From NCBI GenBank assembly GCA_030151665.1, contig JASLDB010000024.1:1-14279 (forward strand): 14,279 nucleotides of DNA, in the 5' to 3' direction. Source of the stretch: Neisseriaceae bacterium (GTDB lineage Bacteria; Pseudomonadota; Gammaproteobacteria; Burkholderiales; Neisseriaceae). The notes under the pieces were generated by a model that did not search any database, had not been told where the DNA came from, and saw nothing but the letters and a program-made list of their open reading frames with translations. Positions 1 through 7,940 of the stretch are shown here, piece after piece (position 1 is the first letter of the stretch; the number at the start of each line of letters is the position of its first letter). Position numbers and translations under genes: made by a program.

Positions 1-261
1 CATCATCAGCATATTGCTGATGAATTACAAACGGACATATACTTTGCTCGTCCCTATCATTCGTGGGTGCGTGGGACAAATGAAAATACTAATGGTTTGA
101 TTCGCCAGTTTTTTGGTAAGCAGATGAGGCTAGATAATCTAGACCCTACGGATGTGCAACGTGTCGAGAATTTGCTAAACAACTGACCTAGAAAGGTACT
201 TGGCTATTTAACACCATTTGAAGTGATGGCTTCCACTACCGTTTTCGCACTTCATACTTGA
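1..261 (+). pseudogene. IS30-family transposase, C-terminal fragment with premature stop
   Basis: This is the end of a DDE transposase of the IS30 family, which cuts and joins the ends of its insertion sequence. Reading frame 1 enters from the window edge. It contains the family's catalytic-glutamate block (SWVRGTNENTNGLIRQFF, residues 21-38 of the visible part), where the E of TNENTNGLIR is the last acidic residue of the DDE triad. A TGA at 184-186 interrupts the frame just before PRKVLGYLTPFEV, a segment that in intact relatives directly continues the protein (usually N-R-P-R-K). The frame then runs to TGA 259-261, ending in ALHT, which resembles the usual IS30 C-terminus. One C-to-T change (CGA to TGA) would explain the break. 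The N-terminal part lies outside the window, so I cannot say whether the rest of the element is intact. Confidence 0.85.
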
Positions 262-349
262 ATCCGCCCATCAATTGACATTACCTTACAGCGAAGAAGA
301 TATCCTATAGATTGATAACATACTGAGAAATTTAAAATAGTAAAAACAA
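262..349. other. Spacer between IS30 fragment and porin terminator
   Basis: This short stretch should contain the right end of the insertion sequence. I could not identify the terminal inverted repeat or a target-site duplication, because the other end of the element is outside the window. No gene is visible. Confidence 0.4.
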
Positions 350-373
350 AAAAGCCAGCTTACGCTGGCTTTT
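350..373 (-). terminator. Intrinsic terminator of the porin gene
   Basis: A perfect 10-bp stem (AAAAGCCAGC / GCTGGCTTTT) encloses a 4-nt loop. Read on the minus strand it is followed by a T-rich tail (TTTTTTGTTTTT), as expected for Rho-independent termination of the porin transcript about 30 bp past its stop codon. The plus strand also has a short T run, so it may work in both directions. Confidence 0.85.
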
Positions 374-403
374 TATCAAGACACTCAAAACGAGTGTATT
401 TGA

Positions 404-1573
404 TTAGAATACGTGTTTCAAACCAACGCTAGCAGCAGTTTGAGTGAATTTGTTTTTCACTTCATCGCCAGCTGCATTTTTACCATTGCCTAGACCATGT
501 TTCAACCAACCAGCTGAAACCAAAGCAGTAGTACGTTTAGACAAAGCGTAATCAGCACCAATTACAACTTGGTCATATTTAGTGTTGTTCAATTTGTCAC
601 CGCTAACTTCTTTAGCATCCCAACCATGAGCGTAAGAAATACGAGGAGTTACAGCACCTATGGTGTAAGCAGCAGTCAAAGCCAATTCTTGACGTTTCAA
701 ACCAGTTGAGTTATCAAGTTTTAATTGAGTAACTTCACCTTTAGTTAAACCCAAAGCTTCATTACCAAAATAAGCTGCAGTATCATAACCTTTAGCATAT
801 TGGTAAGCCATAGATACAAACAAGTTGTTCGCATCATAACCACCTTCTAAGCGATGTACTTGACCATCTTTGGCTTTAGTATTGCCTTGTGAATCAGCAG
901 CAGAGCGAGTTGCTTTTTTGTACAAACCAAAACCATATTTAGCAAAGAAACCACTGTTTTCATAAGCTAGGCCAACATGCAATTGATCACGGCCTTTTTC
1001 ATCTGCAGGGATAGTTGCACGAAATTCTTTATCTGCAGCTGAGTTAGCTGAAGTTTTGTATTGAATAGCACCAGAGAAACCAGCAAATTCTGGAGAATCA
1101 TAACGAACAGACGCACCGATGCGGTCATCCATACGAGTCAAGATACCCAAGCCCAATGCTGGAGTAGCACTACTATATTGCCATGGATCAGAAGCTTCCA
1201 TGTCAGAATCAAAGTAGTTACTTAAGTTACCAACACGTACTTTACCGAAGTCACCAGCCAAGCCAATGAAAGTTTCACGGTTAGACCAGCCACCTGCATC
1301 GCCACCCAAAGAAACTTTTTGCTCTACTTGCCAAATGGTTTTCAAACCATTGCCTAGATCTTCTTCACCTTTAAAACCAACACGAGAACCAAAGTCACGA
1401 ATTACAGTATTGTTTTTAGAGTCATTAAAGCGTTTGTCAGATTTAACACCATTGATTTCAACTTTAGTGTTTTCAACATTCAAACCACCTTTGATTTGAC
1501 CGTACAAGGTCACGTCAGCCATAGCTGCAACAGGTAGAGCAGTTAAAGCCTAAGCAATAAGTGTTTTTTTCAT
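404..1573 (-). pseudogene. porB: PorB-type outer-membrane porin with amber codon in the signal peptide
   Basis: This encodes a Neisseria-type trimeric 16-strand porin of the outer membrane, which lets small solutes diffuse in. The mature part starts ADVTLYGQIKGG. It carries family landmarks such as LGSRVGFKGEEDLGNGLK-like and IWQVEQKVS segments, VRYDSPEFAGFSG, PRISYAHG and SKRTTALVSAGWL, and it ends in phenylalanine (GLKHVF), the usual signal for the BAM complex. Upstream of ATG 1522 the same frame continues to ATG 1573 and reads MKKTLIA-stop-ALTALPVAAMA, a typical porin signal peptide. Codon 8 is TAG (1550-1552), probably from a leucine TTG by one base change. A ribosome site AAGGAA lies 7 nt before ATG 1573. 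Without readthrough no exported porin is made. Starting at ATG 1522 would give a 372-residue protein without a signal peptide and with no obvious ribosome site. The rest of the frame is open, so the mutation is recent, suppressed, or a sequencing error. I saw no convincing promoter. Confidence 0.85.
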
Positions 1574-2051
1574 TGCTGCATTCCTTTTCATTCATGTCTA
1601 TAAAAATGAACTTAAATGTCGCCTTTTTGGCAACAAATTCAAGCTTTAGGGGTTAACCGCTGTATCTTTTGTGATGCAGACGATTGATGGAGTCAATATA
1701 AATGCTCAGCTTTGAAAACTCAAATCCAAAGCGCTTTTGAAATTTATCTTTTAAAAACAGTGTCATATTGATATTTAATAGTCATATTAATATTCTTTTG
1801 TTTCAGTTAGATAATGTACAATTGATAAAAAAACAACACTTTGAAATAATTGCAAGAATCTGTTGTAAATATGCCAAAACAAAGGCATGTCTTTTGCGAA
1901 AAATCCCAAAAATCCAACCCACTTTCACTCAATTTCAGCTTATTTACCTCTAGTTGCTGATTGAATCTGAACCAAGTAGCATTTCCCATGACCAATACAA
2001 TCATTTAATGTGTTTTTGACGATGACAACCCCACACAGCAAATTGATACAC
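1574..2051. other. AT-rich intergenic region between porin and comEA
   Basis: These roughly 480 bp separate two divergent genes and should carry both promoters. No convincing protein gene is visible: the open frames on either strand are AT-rich, lack a ribosome site and resemble no family I know. A TACAAT hexamer at about 2003-2008 could be a -10 box for comEA, but no matching -35 was found. A near-exact 14-bp direct repeat, GTCATATT(G/A)ATATT, occurs twice between 1762 and 1794, 19 bp apart. No RNA gene was recognised. Confidence 0.5.
1581..1586 (-). promoter_or_regulatory. Ribosome binding site of the porin
   Basis: AAGGAA on the minus strand lies 7 nt before ATG 1573. It shows that translation is set to begin at the signal-peptide methionine, upstream of the amber codon, and not at ATG 1522. 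Confidence 0.75.
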
Positions 2052-2056
2052 AGGAG
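2052..2056 (+). promoter_or_regulatory. Ribosome binding site that places the comEA start
   Basis: AGGAG lies before three consecutive in-frame ATG codons (2059, 2062, 2065). It is only 2 nt from the first but 5 nt from the second and 8 nt from the third. The third gives the signal-peptide start MKKW, like Neisseria ComE (MKK), so it is the best choice. Confidence 0.6.
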
Positions 2057-2064
2057 CAATGATG

Positions 2065-2373
2065 ATGAAAAAATGGTTAATGTTATTCATTGTATTATTG
2101 GGCTTCACACCTGTTTTTGCAGCAGTCAACATCAATACGGCAACAGAAAAGCAATTGACTACCCTGTCAGGCATTGGTCCAAGTAAAGCCAAGGGCATTA
2201 TTGAATACCGCGAAAACAATGGTATTTTTAAGAGAATTGAAGACATCCAAAAGGTCAAAGGTATTGGTCCTGCGATTTTTGACAAAATTAAAGAAGACAT
2301 TACCGTGTCAACCACACCCACAATCCAAAACCGTGTAGCGACACCTGCACTGCCTGAAAAACGCAGCCCTTAA
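2065..2373 (+). CDS. comEA: ComEA/ComE-type helix-hairpin-helix competence protein
   Basis: This small periplasmic DNA-binding protein is thought to hold and pull in double-stranded DNA that enters through the secretin during natural transformation. It begins with a signal peptide (MKKWLMLFIVLLGFTPVFA, predicted cleavage before AVNIN). Next comes VNINTATEKQL, the family's usual mature N-terminus, then two helix-hairpin-helix motifs: LSGIGPSKAKGIIEYR at about residues 36-51 and VKGIGPAIFDKI at about 65-76. A short proline-containing tail follows. The length (102 residues from ATG 2065, 104 from ATG 2059) matches Neisseria ComE. It stands alone between the porin and secA. In N. meningitidis and N. 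gonorrhoeae comE copies lie next to rRNA operons, but no rRNA is visible here. Start choice is explained under its ribosome site. Confidence 0.9.
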   Translation: MKKWLMLFIVLLGFTPVFAAVNINTATEKQLTTLSGIGPSKAKGIIEYRENNGIFKRIEDIQKVKGIGPAIFDKIKEDITVSTTPTIQNRVATPALPEKRSP

Positions 2374-2487
2374 TCACCACAATGCCAATCACAATAACCA
2401 TCAGTAGCAATCATGATGATTACAGATACAAAATACACTTAGCCTAACCAGCAAAAGCCAATCTGGCTGCTTAATGGTATCTATAAA

Positions 2488-2518
2488 AAAATAGCCGTCT
2501 GATTGAGACGGCTATTTT
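2488..2518. terminator. Bidirectional terminator between comEA and secA, with DUS-like arms
   Basis: A perfect 13-bp stem (2488-2500 with 2506-2518, core ATAGCCGTCT / AGACGGCTAT) has a 5-nt loop. Reading from secA it is followed by a run of seven T residues, while the comEA side has four. It therefore most likely ends secA, and probably comEA too. Each arm is one mismatch from the 10-base Neisseria uptake sequence GCCGTCTGAA: GCCGTCTGAT on the plus strand and GCCGTCTCAA on the minus strand. In Neisseria, inverted uptake sequences commonly serve as terminators. Confidence 0.85.
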
Positions 2519-2542
2519 CATAATCAATAACAAGAGGAGTAT

Positions 2543-5203
2543 TTAAGCTAACTTACCATGGCATTGTTTGTATTTTAAACCACTACCACACGGACAAGGT
2601 GAGTTGCGTTGCAAATGAATCCCTTGCTCTGCCAAAGCCTCTTCACTGTAATCGGTTTCGGCATCCAACATCGGCGGCGCATCGGCTTCTGCTTCATGTG
2701 GCTCAATGCGCACTGAAATCAAAGCTTTTGCCACCTCATAGTGGATATTGCCCAATAGATTTTCAAACATAGCAAATGCTTCACGCTTGTACTCTTGTTT
2801 AGGGTTCTTTTGTGCATAACCACGCAAATGAATGCCTTGGCGCAAGTAATCCATCGCTGCCAAGTGTTCACGCCAATTGCTATCAACAATTTGCAAGGTC
2901 ACACTGCGTTCGAAGTTTTGCATGAGCTCTAAGCCGGCCAAATCCACTTTGGCTTGGTAGTTTTCTTCCACCATCGCCAACACTTTTTCGGTAATGCTTT
3001 CGTTTTCTAAGCGACTGTCTTCTGCCAACCAAGCTTCAATATCAGCATGAATATTAAAATCACTAACCAAAGCATGTTGTAGACCTTTAACATCCCATTC
3101 TTCTGGCATGGTATCGCTAGGAATATAACCTTCTACCAAATCGGTAATCACTTCTTCACGCATCTCTTTGACCAATTCAGAGATGTTTTCATTCTCTAAA
3201 ATGTCATTGCGGCGTTGGTAAATCACTTTGCGTTGGTCATTTGCCACATCATCGTATTCAAGTAATTGCTTACGAATATCAAAGTTTCGCCCTTCTACTT
3301 TGCGCTGTGCGCCTTCAATTTGGCGTGTCAATAAAGAATGCTCAATGGCCATGCCTTTTTCAGGAGCCAAACGATCCAATAAAGATTTAGCACGATCCAA
3401 AGCAAATAAACGCAACAGTGAATCGTCAAAAGACAAATAGAAACGACTAGAACCAGCATCACCTTGGCGACCTGAACGACCACGCAATTGGTTATCAATG
3501 CGTCGGCTTTCATGGCGCTCAGTACCAATAATGTGCAAACCACCATTATTCAATACTTCATCATGCACCAAAGTCCAATTGGCTTTTAATTTGGCAACGG
3601 CATCAGCCTTTTGGGTCTCGTTGAGGCTCTCATCATTTTCAATGGCTTCAACTTGACTGGCAATGCTACCACCCAAGACAATATCGGTACCACGACCTGC
3701 CATATTGGTGGCCACTGTAATCATGCCAGGCTTACCCGCTTGAGCCACGATGTCTGCTTCTCGCTCATGCTCTTTGGCATTCAATACATTGTGTGTTAAA
3801 CCCGCTTTGTTCAATAAATCAGAAACCAGTTCTGATGTTTCAATACTGGTCGTACCCACCAAAATAGGTTGTCCTGCTTGATTACGCTCTTTAATGTCCG
3901 CAATCACCGCATCGTATTTTTCTTCTGAAGTACGGAAAATTTGGTCATTATTGTCTTTACGCTGCATCGGGCGATTGGTTGGAATAATCACGGTTTCCAA
4001 ACCATAAATACTTTGGAACTCAAATGCTTCTGTATCTGCTGTGCCTGTCATGCCTGACAATTTGCTGTATAAACGGAAATAGTTCTGGAACGTAATGGAT
4101 GCCAAAGTTTGGTTTTCTTTTTTGATTTCCACACCTTCTTTGGCTTCAACCGCTTGGTGCAAACCTTCTGACCAACGGCGACCTGACATCAATCGACCAG
4201 TGAATTCATCAACAATCACGATTTCACCATTTTGAATCACGTAATGCTGATCAATATTGAATAAATTGTGTGCACGAAGTGCTGCCATCAAGTGATGCAT
4301 CAACATAATATTGCCAGCTGAATACAACGACTCACCCGCCGCCAACAAACCGATTTCTTGCAAAACTTCCTCAGCGTGCTCGTGACCTTCTTCACTCGAT
4401 AAAACGGTGTTATTTTTCTCATCAACCCAAAAATCACCTTCGCCCTCTTCTGTTTCTTGTTTAATCAAGCGAGCAGGAACTTGGTTCATGATTTGGTATA
4501 GATTGACGTTGTCGTCTGCTTGACCTGAAATAATCAACGGAGTACGGGCTTCGTCAATCAAAATCGAGTCTACTTCATCGACTACGGCAAAATTGAGTTC
4601 ACGCTGTACGCGTTCTTCAACTTGGGTCACCATGTTGTCACGCAAGTAATCAAAACCAAACTCGTTATTGGTACCATAAGTAATATCGGCAGCATACGCG
4701 GCTTGTTTGTCTAAGGTGTGCATATCACTAATGGCCACACCCACACTCAATCCCAAGAAATTGTATAACTTGGCCATAATTTCAGCGTCACGCTTGGCCA
4801 AATAATCATTAACTGTGACAACGTGTACACCTTTGCCTGTTAAGGCATTTAAGTACACAGGTAAAGTACCCACTAAGGTTTTACCTTCACCAGTACGCAT
4901 TTCGGCAATCTTGCCATCGTTCAAGACCATGCCACCAATCAATTGAACATCAAAATGGCGCATGCCCAAAGCACGACGAGAGGCTTCACGACAAACGGCA
5001 AAAGCTTCTACCAAAATATCGTCAACCGTGGCACCATCTTGAATGCGCTGTTTAAATTCTTCTGTTTTGGCTTTTAGCGCTTCATCACTTAATTTTTGTA
5101 AATCATCTTCTTGTGCATTGATTTGAGCAACAACTTTTCGGTATTGTTTCAGTAGTCGGTCATTACGACTACCGAAGATTTTCTTTGCTATTTGCGTTAA
5201 CAT
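2543..5203 (-). CDS. secA: Protein translocase ATPase SecA
   Basis: SecA is the motor that binds preproteins and SecB and drives them through the SecYEG channel of the inner membrane by ATP hydrolysis. The 886-residue product is close to the usual length (E. coli 901). Walker A is MRTGEGKT at residues 102-109 and the DEAD-like Walker B is VVDEVDS around D209, both at E. coli positions. Further landmarks are TYGTNNEFGFDYLRDN (about 175-190), TNMAGRGTDI and GTERHESRRIDNQLRGRSGRQGD in the second nucleotide-binding fold, and the C-terminal zinc and SecB-binding tail CPCGSGLKYKQCH (C870, C872, C881, H882). The start ATG 5203 follows AGGA by 5 nt. The gene has its own promoter, is divergent from the DciA gene, and ends at a hairpin shared with comEA. 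Nothing is unusual about it. Confidence 0.98.
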   Translation of the reverse strand: MLTQIAKKIFGSRNDRLLKQYRKVVAQINAQEDDLQKLSDEALKAKTEEFKQRIQDGATVDDILVEAFAVCREASRRALGMRHFDVQLIGGMVLNDGKIAEMRTGEGKTLVGTLPVYLNALTGKGVHVVTVNDYLAKRDAEIMAKLYNFLGLSVGVAISDMHTLDKQAAYAADITYGTNNEFGFDYLRDNMVTQVEERVQRELNFAVVDEVDSILIDEARTPLIISGQADDNVNLYQIMNQVPARLIKQETEEGEGDFWVDEKNNTVLSSEEGHEHAEEVLQEIGLLAAGESLYSAGNIMLMHHLMAALRAHNLFNIDQHYVIQNGEIVIVDEFTGRLMSGRRWSEGLHQAVEAKEGVEIKKENQTLASITFQNYFRLYSKLSGMTGTADTEAFEFQSIYGLETVIIPTNRPMQRKDNNDQIFRTSEEKYDAVIADIKERNQAGQPILVGTTSIETSELVSDLLNKAGLTHNVLNAKEHEREADIVAQAGKPGMITVATNMAGRGTDIVLGGSIASQVEAIENDESLNETQKADAVAKLKANWTLVHDEVLNNGGLHIIGTERHESRRIDNQLRGRSGRQGDAGSSRFYLSFDDSLLRLFALDRAKSLLDRLAPEKGMAIEHSLLTRQIEGAQRKVEGRNFDIRKQLLEYDDVANDQRKVIYQRRNDILENENISELVKEMREEVITDLVEGYIPSDTMPEEWDVKGLQHALVSDFNIHADIEAWLAEDSRLENESITEKVLAMVEENYQAKVDLAGLELMQNFERSVTLQIVDSNWREHLAAMDYLRQGIHLRGYAQKNPKQEYKREAFAMFENLLGNIHYEVAKALISVRIEPHEAEADAPPMLDAETDYSEEALAEQGIHLQRNSPCPCGSGLKYKQCHGKLA

Positions 5204-5255
5204 AGTAATCCTAAGCCTTTTTTATCATCATTTAGGCATAAAAAATAATGAGTCG

Positions 5256-5285
5256 ATTCTAGCACAAGCCTTAATCGTGCGTCAC
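5256..5285 (-). promoter_or_regulatory. Predicted sigma-70 promoter of secA
   Basis: On the minus strand GTGACG (4 of 6 to TTGACA) is followed after 18 bp by TAGAAT, preceded by TGC as an extended -10. Transcription would start near 5249, giving a leader of about 45 nt before the secA ATG. This is a motif prediction by eye. Confidence 0.5.
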
Positions 5286-5389
5286 ATTCCATCGTGCTTT
5301 CTTGCAAAAGAAAATGGGTAATGTTTGACTTTGATCTCTGTGCATTAACCATTAAATAAATTATTCTCTTGTAATATTGGACTCTTTTT

Positions 5390-5818
5390 ATGTTTTTAAA
5401 GCGCTGGACTGAAAAAAATCATTCTCTCAATCGCCTCATCAACCAAAGCCAAAGATGGCTGAGAATTGAAGGGCAATTGCAAAAATTGCTTCCTCGCCAC
5501 ATTGCGCCTTTTTGCCATGTTGTCTGCATTAACGCCCAAAGATGCTTGGTTTTATCTGCTGATAACAACTTAATCGCGAACCGTTTACGCATGGCGCTAC
5601 CTGGCTTAGTGCAAGAACTCCAATCTATTGATTCCGATATTCAAAGCATTCACGTTAGAATCAAGCCCAAGATAACACCAGCGGTGAAGCAAAAAAAAGT
5701 TCACATCAGTGACGAAGCGCTGGATAGTTTTCGCCAAACCGCCATGCAAGTACAACAACACCCTCGCTTAGCTGCGGCATTACAACAATTTGCGAAAAAG
5801 CGACAAAATAACACATAA
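5390..5818 (+). CDS. dciA: DUF721/DciA-family protein, probable DnaB helicase loader
   Basis: The 142-residue product fits the DUF721 family, whose founding member DciA loads or activates the replicative helicase DnaB in bacteria that lack the DnaC/DnaI loaders. The visible family pattern is a basic N-terminus, an RWLRIEGQLQKLLPRHIAPFC segment (about residues 22-42), then a beta strand with CLVLSADNNLIANRLRMALPGLVQEL (about 52-77), equivalent to the family's V-x-V-x-S-x-x-W-A-x-x-L region. The C-terminal part is charged and helical (about 95-142). Location next to secA is common for this family in Proteobacteria. Here it is divergent from secA and 33 bp upstream of fadH, so it may be cotranscribed with fadH. 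The ribosome site is weak (GGA 10 nt before the ATG). The family call rests on pattern and neighbourhood, as sequence conservation in DUF721 is low. Confidence 0.75.
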   Translation: MFLKRWTEKNHSLNRLINQSQRWLRIEGQLQKLLPRHIAPFCHVVCINAQRCLVLSADNNLIANRLRMALPGLVQELQSIDSDIQSIHVRIKPKITPAVKQKKVHISDEALDSFRQTAMQVQQHPRLAAALQQFAKKRQNNT

Positions 5819-5851
5819 CACTGTCGCTTTTCTCTTACAAAGGAATCGACC

Positions 5852-7867
5852 ATGTCTTTATTAGCACAACCATTGGTATTGAAACACCACACTTTGCGCA
5901 ACCGTGTCTTAATGGGTTCTATGCACACAGGCTTCGAAGAACACCCTGAAGGTGCTGAACATTTGGCTGCTTTTTATGCCGAACGCGCCAAAGGTGGTGT
6001 GGCTTTGATTATTACAGGTGGCATTGCCCCCAATCCTGAAGGTGCCGTGGTCGAAGAAGGTGCCAAACTCACCTCTAGCAAAGAAGTAACATGGCATCAA
6101 GAAGTTACCCAAGCGGTGCATGAACATGGTGCCAAAATTTGCTTGCAGATTTTGCACACAGGTCGCTATGCCATGAGCCGAAAGCCCGTTGCACCGAGTG
6201 CCATTCAAGCCCCCATCAACCCTGCTCGTCCTCGTTCTTTAAGCCTAGAAGAAGTGAAGCAGACCATACAAGATTATATTCAATGCGCCAAATTGGCCAA
6301 AGAAGCTGGTTATGATGGTGTTGAAGTCATGGGCAGTGAAGGTTATTTGATTAATCAATTCATTGCACCTGCGACCAACAATCGAGAAGATGAATATGGT
6401 GGTAGCTTAGACAATCGTCACCGTTTTGCTGTGGAAATTGTCGAGGGTATTCGCCAAGCCTGTGGTGACGACTTTTTGATTATTTACCGTATTTCGTTAT
6501 TGGACTTGGTTGAGAATGGCTCAACTTGGGCTGAAAATGAAATTCTGGCCCAAAAAATTGCCCAAGTTGGTGCTGATATTTTCAATACTGGCATTGGCTG
6601 GCATGAGGCCCGCATTCCCACCATTGCTACTTCCGTTCCCCGTGCTGCTTTTGCTGAATTTACTGCTAAACTCAAAGCCATTAGCACCATTCCTGTGATT
6701 GCCACCAACCGCATTAACATGCCAGAAGTGGCTGAAAACATCTTAGCCAATCAACAAGCGGATGCCGTTTGCTTGGCAAGGCCTTTTTTGGCGGATCCGG
6801 ATTGGGTAAACAAAGCCATTGCCCATGATAGTCAAAGCATTAATACCTGTATTGGCTGTAACCAAGCCTGTTTAGACCATATTTTTGACGGCAAGTTAAC
6901 CTCTTGCTTGGTCAATCCGTTTGCTTGTCATGAAAAACAATTGATTCAAACAACAGCCACCACCATCAAAAACATCGCAGTCATTGGTGCAGGACCTGCG
7001 GGCATGGCATTCACTAAAGTAGCAGCCGAGCGTGGGCACAAAGTAACTTTATTCGATAGCCATTCACAAATTGGTGGGCAATTAAACATAGCCAAAGGCA
7101 TTGCAGGCAAACATGAATTCAATGAAACCTTGCGCTACTTTAACCATGTGTTGGGCAAAATGGACAATGTCACCTTGTCATTGGGCAAATATATTCAGGC
7201 TACCGAATTACAAAATTTTGATGAAATTGTTTTGGCAACAGGCATTAAACCACGTGAAGTCGCCATTGATGGCATTGAACACCACAAAGTATTGAGTTAT
7301 TTGGATGTCTTGCGTGATCAGAAAACAGTTGGCCAATCAGTTGCCATTATTGGTGCAGGTGGTATTGGCTTTGACACCGCCGAATTTTTAAGTGAGCAAG
7401 ACAACCTACATGATGTTACACCACAAGAATTCCAACACGATTGGAATATTGACAATAGCTTAAATAACCGTGGCGCCTTACTTAACAACCAACCCAATAT
7501 CCCAAAATCTGTTCGCAACATTTATTTATTGCAACGAAAAGACGGCATGGTTGGACGCAAATTGGGCAAAACCACTGGCTGGGCACATCGCCTGAAACTC
7601 AAAAGCAAAGGCGTACACATGATGGGTGGTGTAACTTATCAAAAAATTGATGATGCGGGTTTGCACATTGAACGCGATGGCAAAATTGAAATTTTACCAG
7701 TGGACAATGTGATTATTTGTGCAGGACAAGTATCCAACCGTGATTTAGAAGCGGCTTGCAATGAATTGGGCAAACCTGTGCACATTATTGGTGGTGCTGA
7801 TGTGGCTGCTGAATTGGATGCCAAGCGAGCCATTTTATCTGGGACCAAATTGGCTTTAAGCATGTAA
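5852..7867 (+). CDS. fadH: NADPH-dependent 2,4-dienoyl-CoA reductase
   Basis: This cytoplasmic iron-sulfur flavoenzyme reduces 2,4-dienoyl-CoA with NADPH, so that polyunsaturated fatty acids can enter beta-oxidation. It has 671 residues (E. coli FadH has 672). The N-terminal old-yellow-enzyme barrel binds FMN and holds the catalytic pair Y165 and H251, matching E. coli Y166 and H252. The 4Fe-4S ligands are C333, C336, C340 and C352 (CIGCNQAC then SCLVNPFAC). The FAD-binding fold starts at VIGAGPAGMA (about 377-386), and the NADPH-binding fold has IIGAGGIGFD (about 500). ATG 5852 follows AAAGGA by 8 nt. It lies 33 bp after the DciA gene and ends at a terminator shared with carB. No other fatty-acid oxidation gene is nearby. 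Related enzymes of the family act on trimethylamine or enoates, but length and both catalytic residues favour FadH. Confidence 0.93.
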   Translation: MSLLAQPLVLKHHTLRNRVLMGSMHTGFEEHPEGAEHLAAFYAERAKGGVALIITGGIAPNPEGAVVEEGAKLTSSKEVTWHQEVTQAVHEHGAKICLQILHTGRYAMSRKPVAPSAIQAPINPARPRSLSLEEVKQTIQDYIQCAKLAKEAGYDGVEVMGSEGYLINQFIAPATNNREDEYGGSLDNRHRFAVEIVEGIRQACGDDFLIIYRISLLDLVENGSTWAENEILAQKIAQVGADIFNTGIGWHEARIPTIATSVPRAAFAEFTAKLKAISTIPVIATNRINMPEVAENILANQQADAVCLARPFLADPDWVNKAIAHDSQSINTCIGCNQACLDHIFDGKLTSCLVNPFACHEKQLIQTTATTIKNIAVIGAGPAGMAFTKVAAERGHKVTLFDSHSQIGGQLNIAKGIAGKHEFNETLRYFNHVLGKMDNVTLSLGKYIQATELQNFDEIVLATGIKPREVAIDGIEHHKVLSYLDVLRDQKTVGQSVAIIGAGGIGFDTAEFLSEQDNLHDVTPQEFQHDWNIDNSLNNRGALLNNQPNIPKSVRNIYLLQRKDGMVGRKLGKTTGWAHRLKLKSKGVHMMGGVTYQKIDDAGLHIERDGKIEILPVDNVIICAGQVSNRDLEAACNELGKPVHIIGGADVAAELDAKRAILSGTKLALSM

Positions 7868-7896
7868 GTAAATACATTACCCAATCTAACCATAAA

Positions 7897-7926
7897 AAAA
7901 GCTCCCTGAGGATTCAGGGAGCTTTT
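7897..7926. terminator. Bidirectional terminator between fadH and carB
   Basis: A GC-rich 9-bp stem (GCTCCCTGA / TCAGGGAGC) extends with four A-T pairs to 13 bp around a 4-nt loop (GGAT). It is followed by T residues on both strands (four on the plus strand, seven on the minus strand). It sits 29 bp after the fadH stop and 14 bp after the carB stop, so it can end both convergent transcripts. Confidence 0.9.
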
Positions 7927-7940
7927 GCATTCATCAAGAC

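Noticed and set aside
1590..1700. Porin promoter from TATAGA, TTGCCA and TTGACT hexamers on the minus strand
   Set aside because: No pair of hexamers has an acceptable 16-19 bp spacing, so no promoter was called.
1808..1830. Fur-box-like GATAAT/TTGATAA sequence upstream of the porin
   Set aside because: It shares only short AT-rich words with the 19-bp Fur consensus and lacks its inverted symmetry.
1768..2004. Overlapping small open frames on both strands in the porin-comEA spacer (61 and 65 codons)
   Set aside because: They are AT-rich, overlap each other on opposite strands, lack ribosome sites and show no family resemblance.
2350..2358. CTGCCTGAA in the comEA tail as a Simonsiella-type uptake sequence
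   Set aside because: Only the last nine bases match AGGCTGCCTGAA, it lies in coding sequence, and no second copy was found.
5325..5353. TTGACT as -35 of a promoter for the DciA gene
   Set aside because: No reasonable -10 box occurs 16-18 bp downstream.
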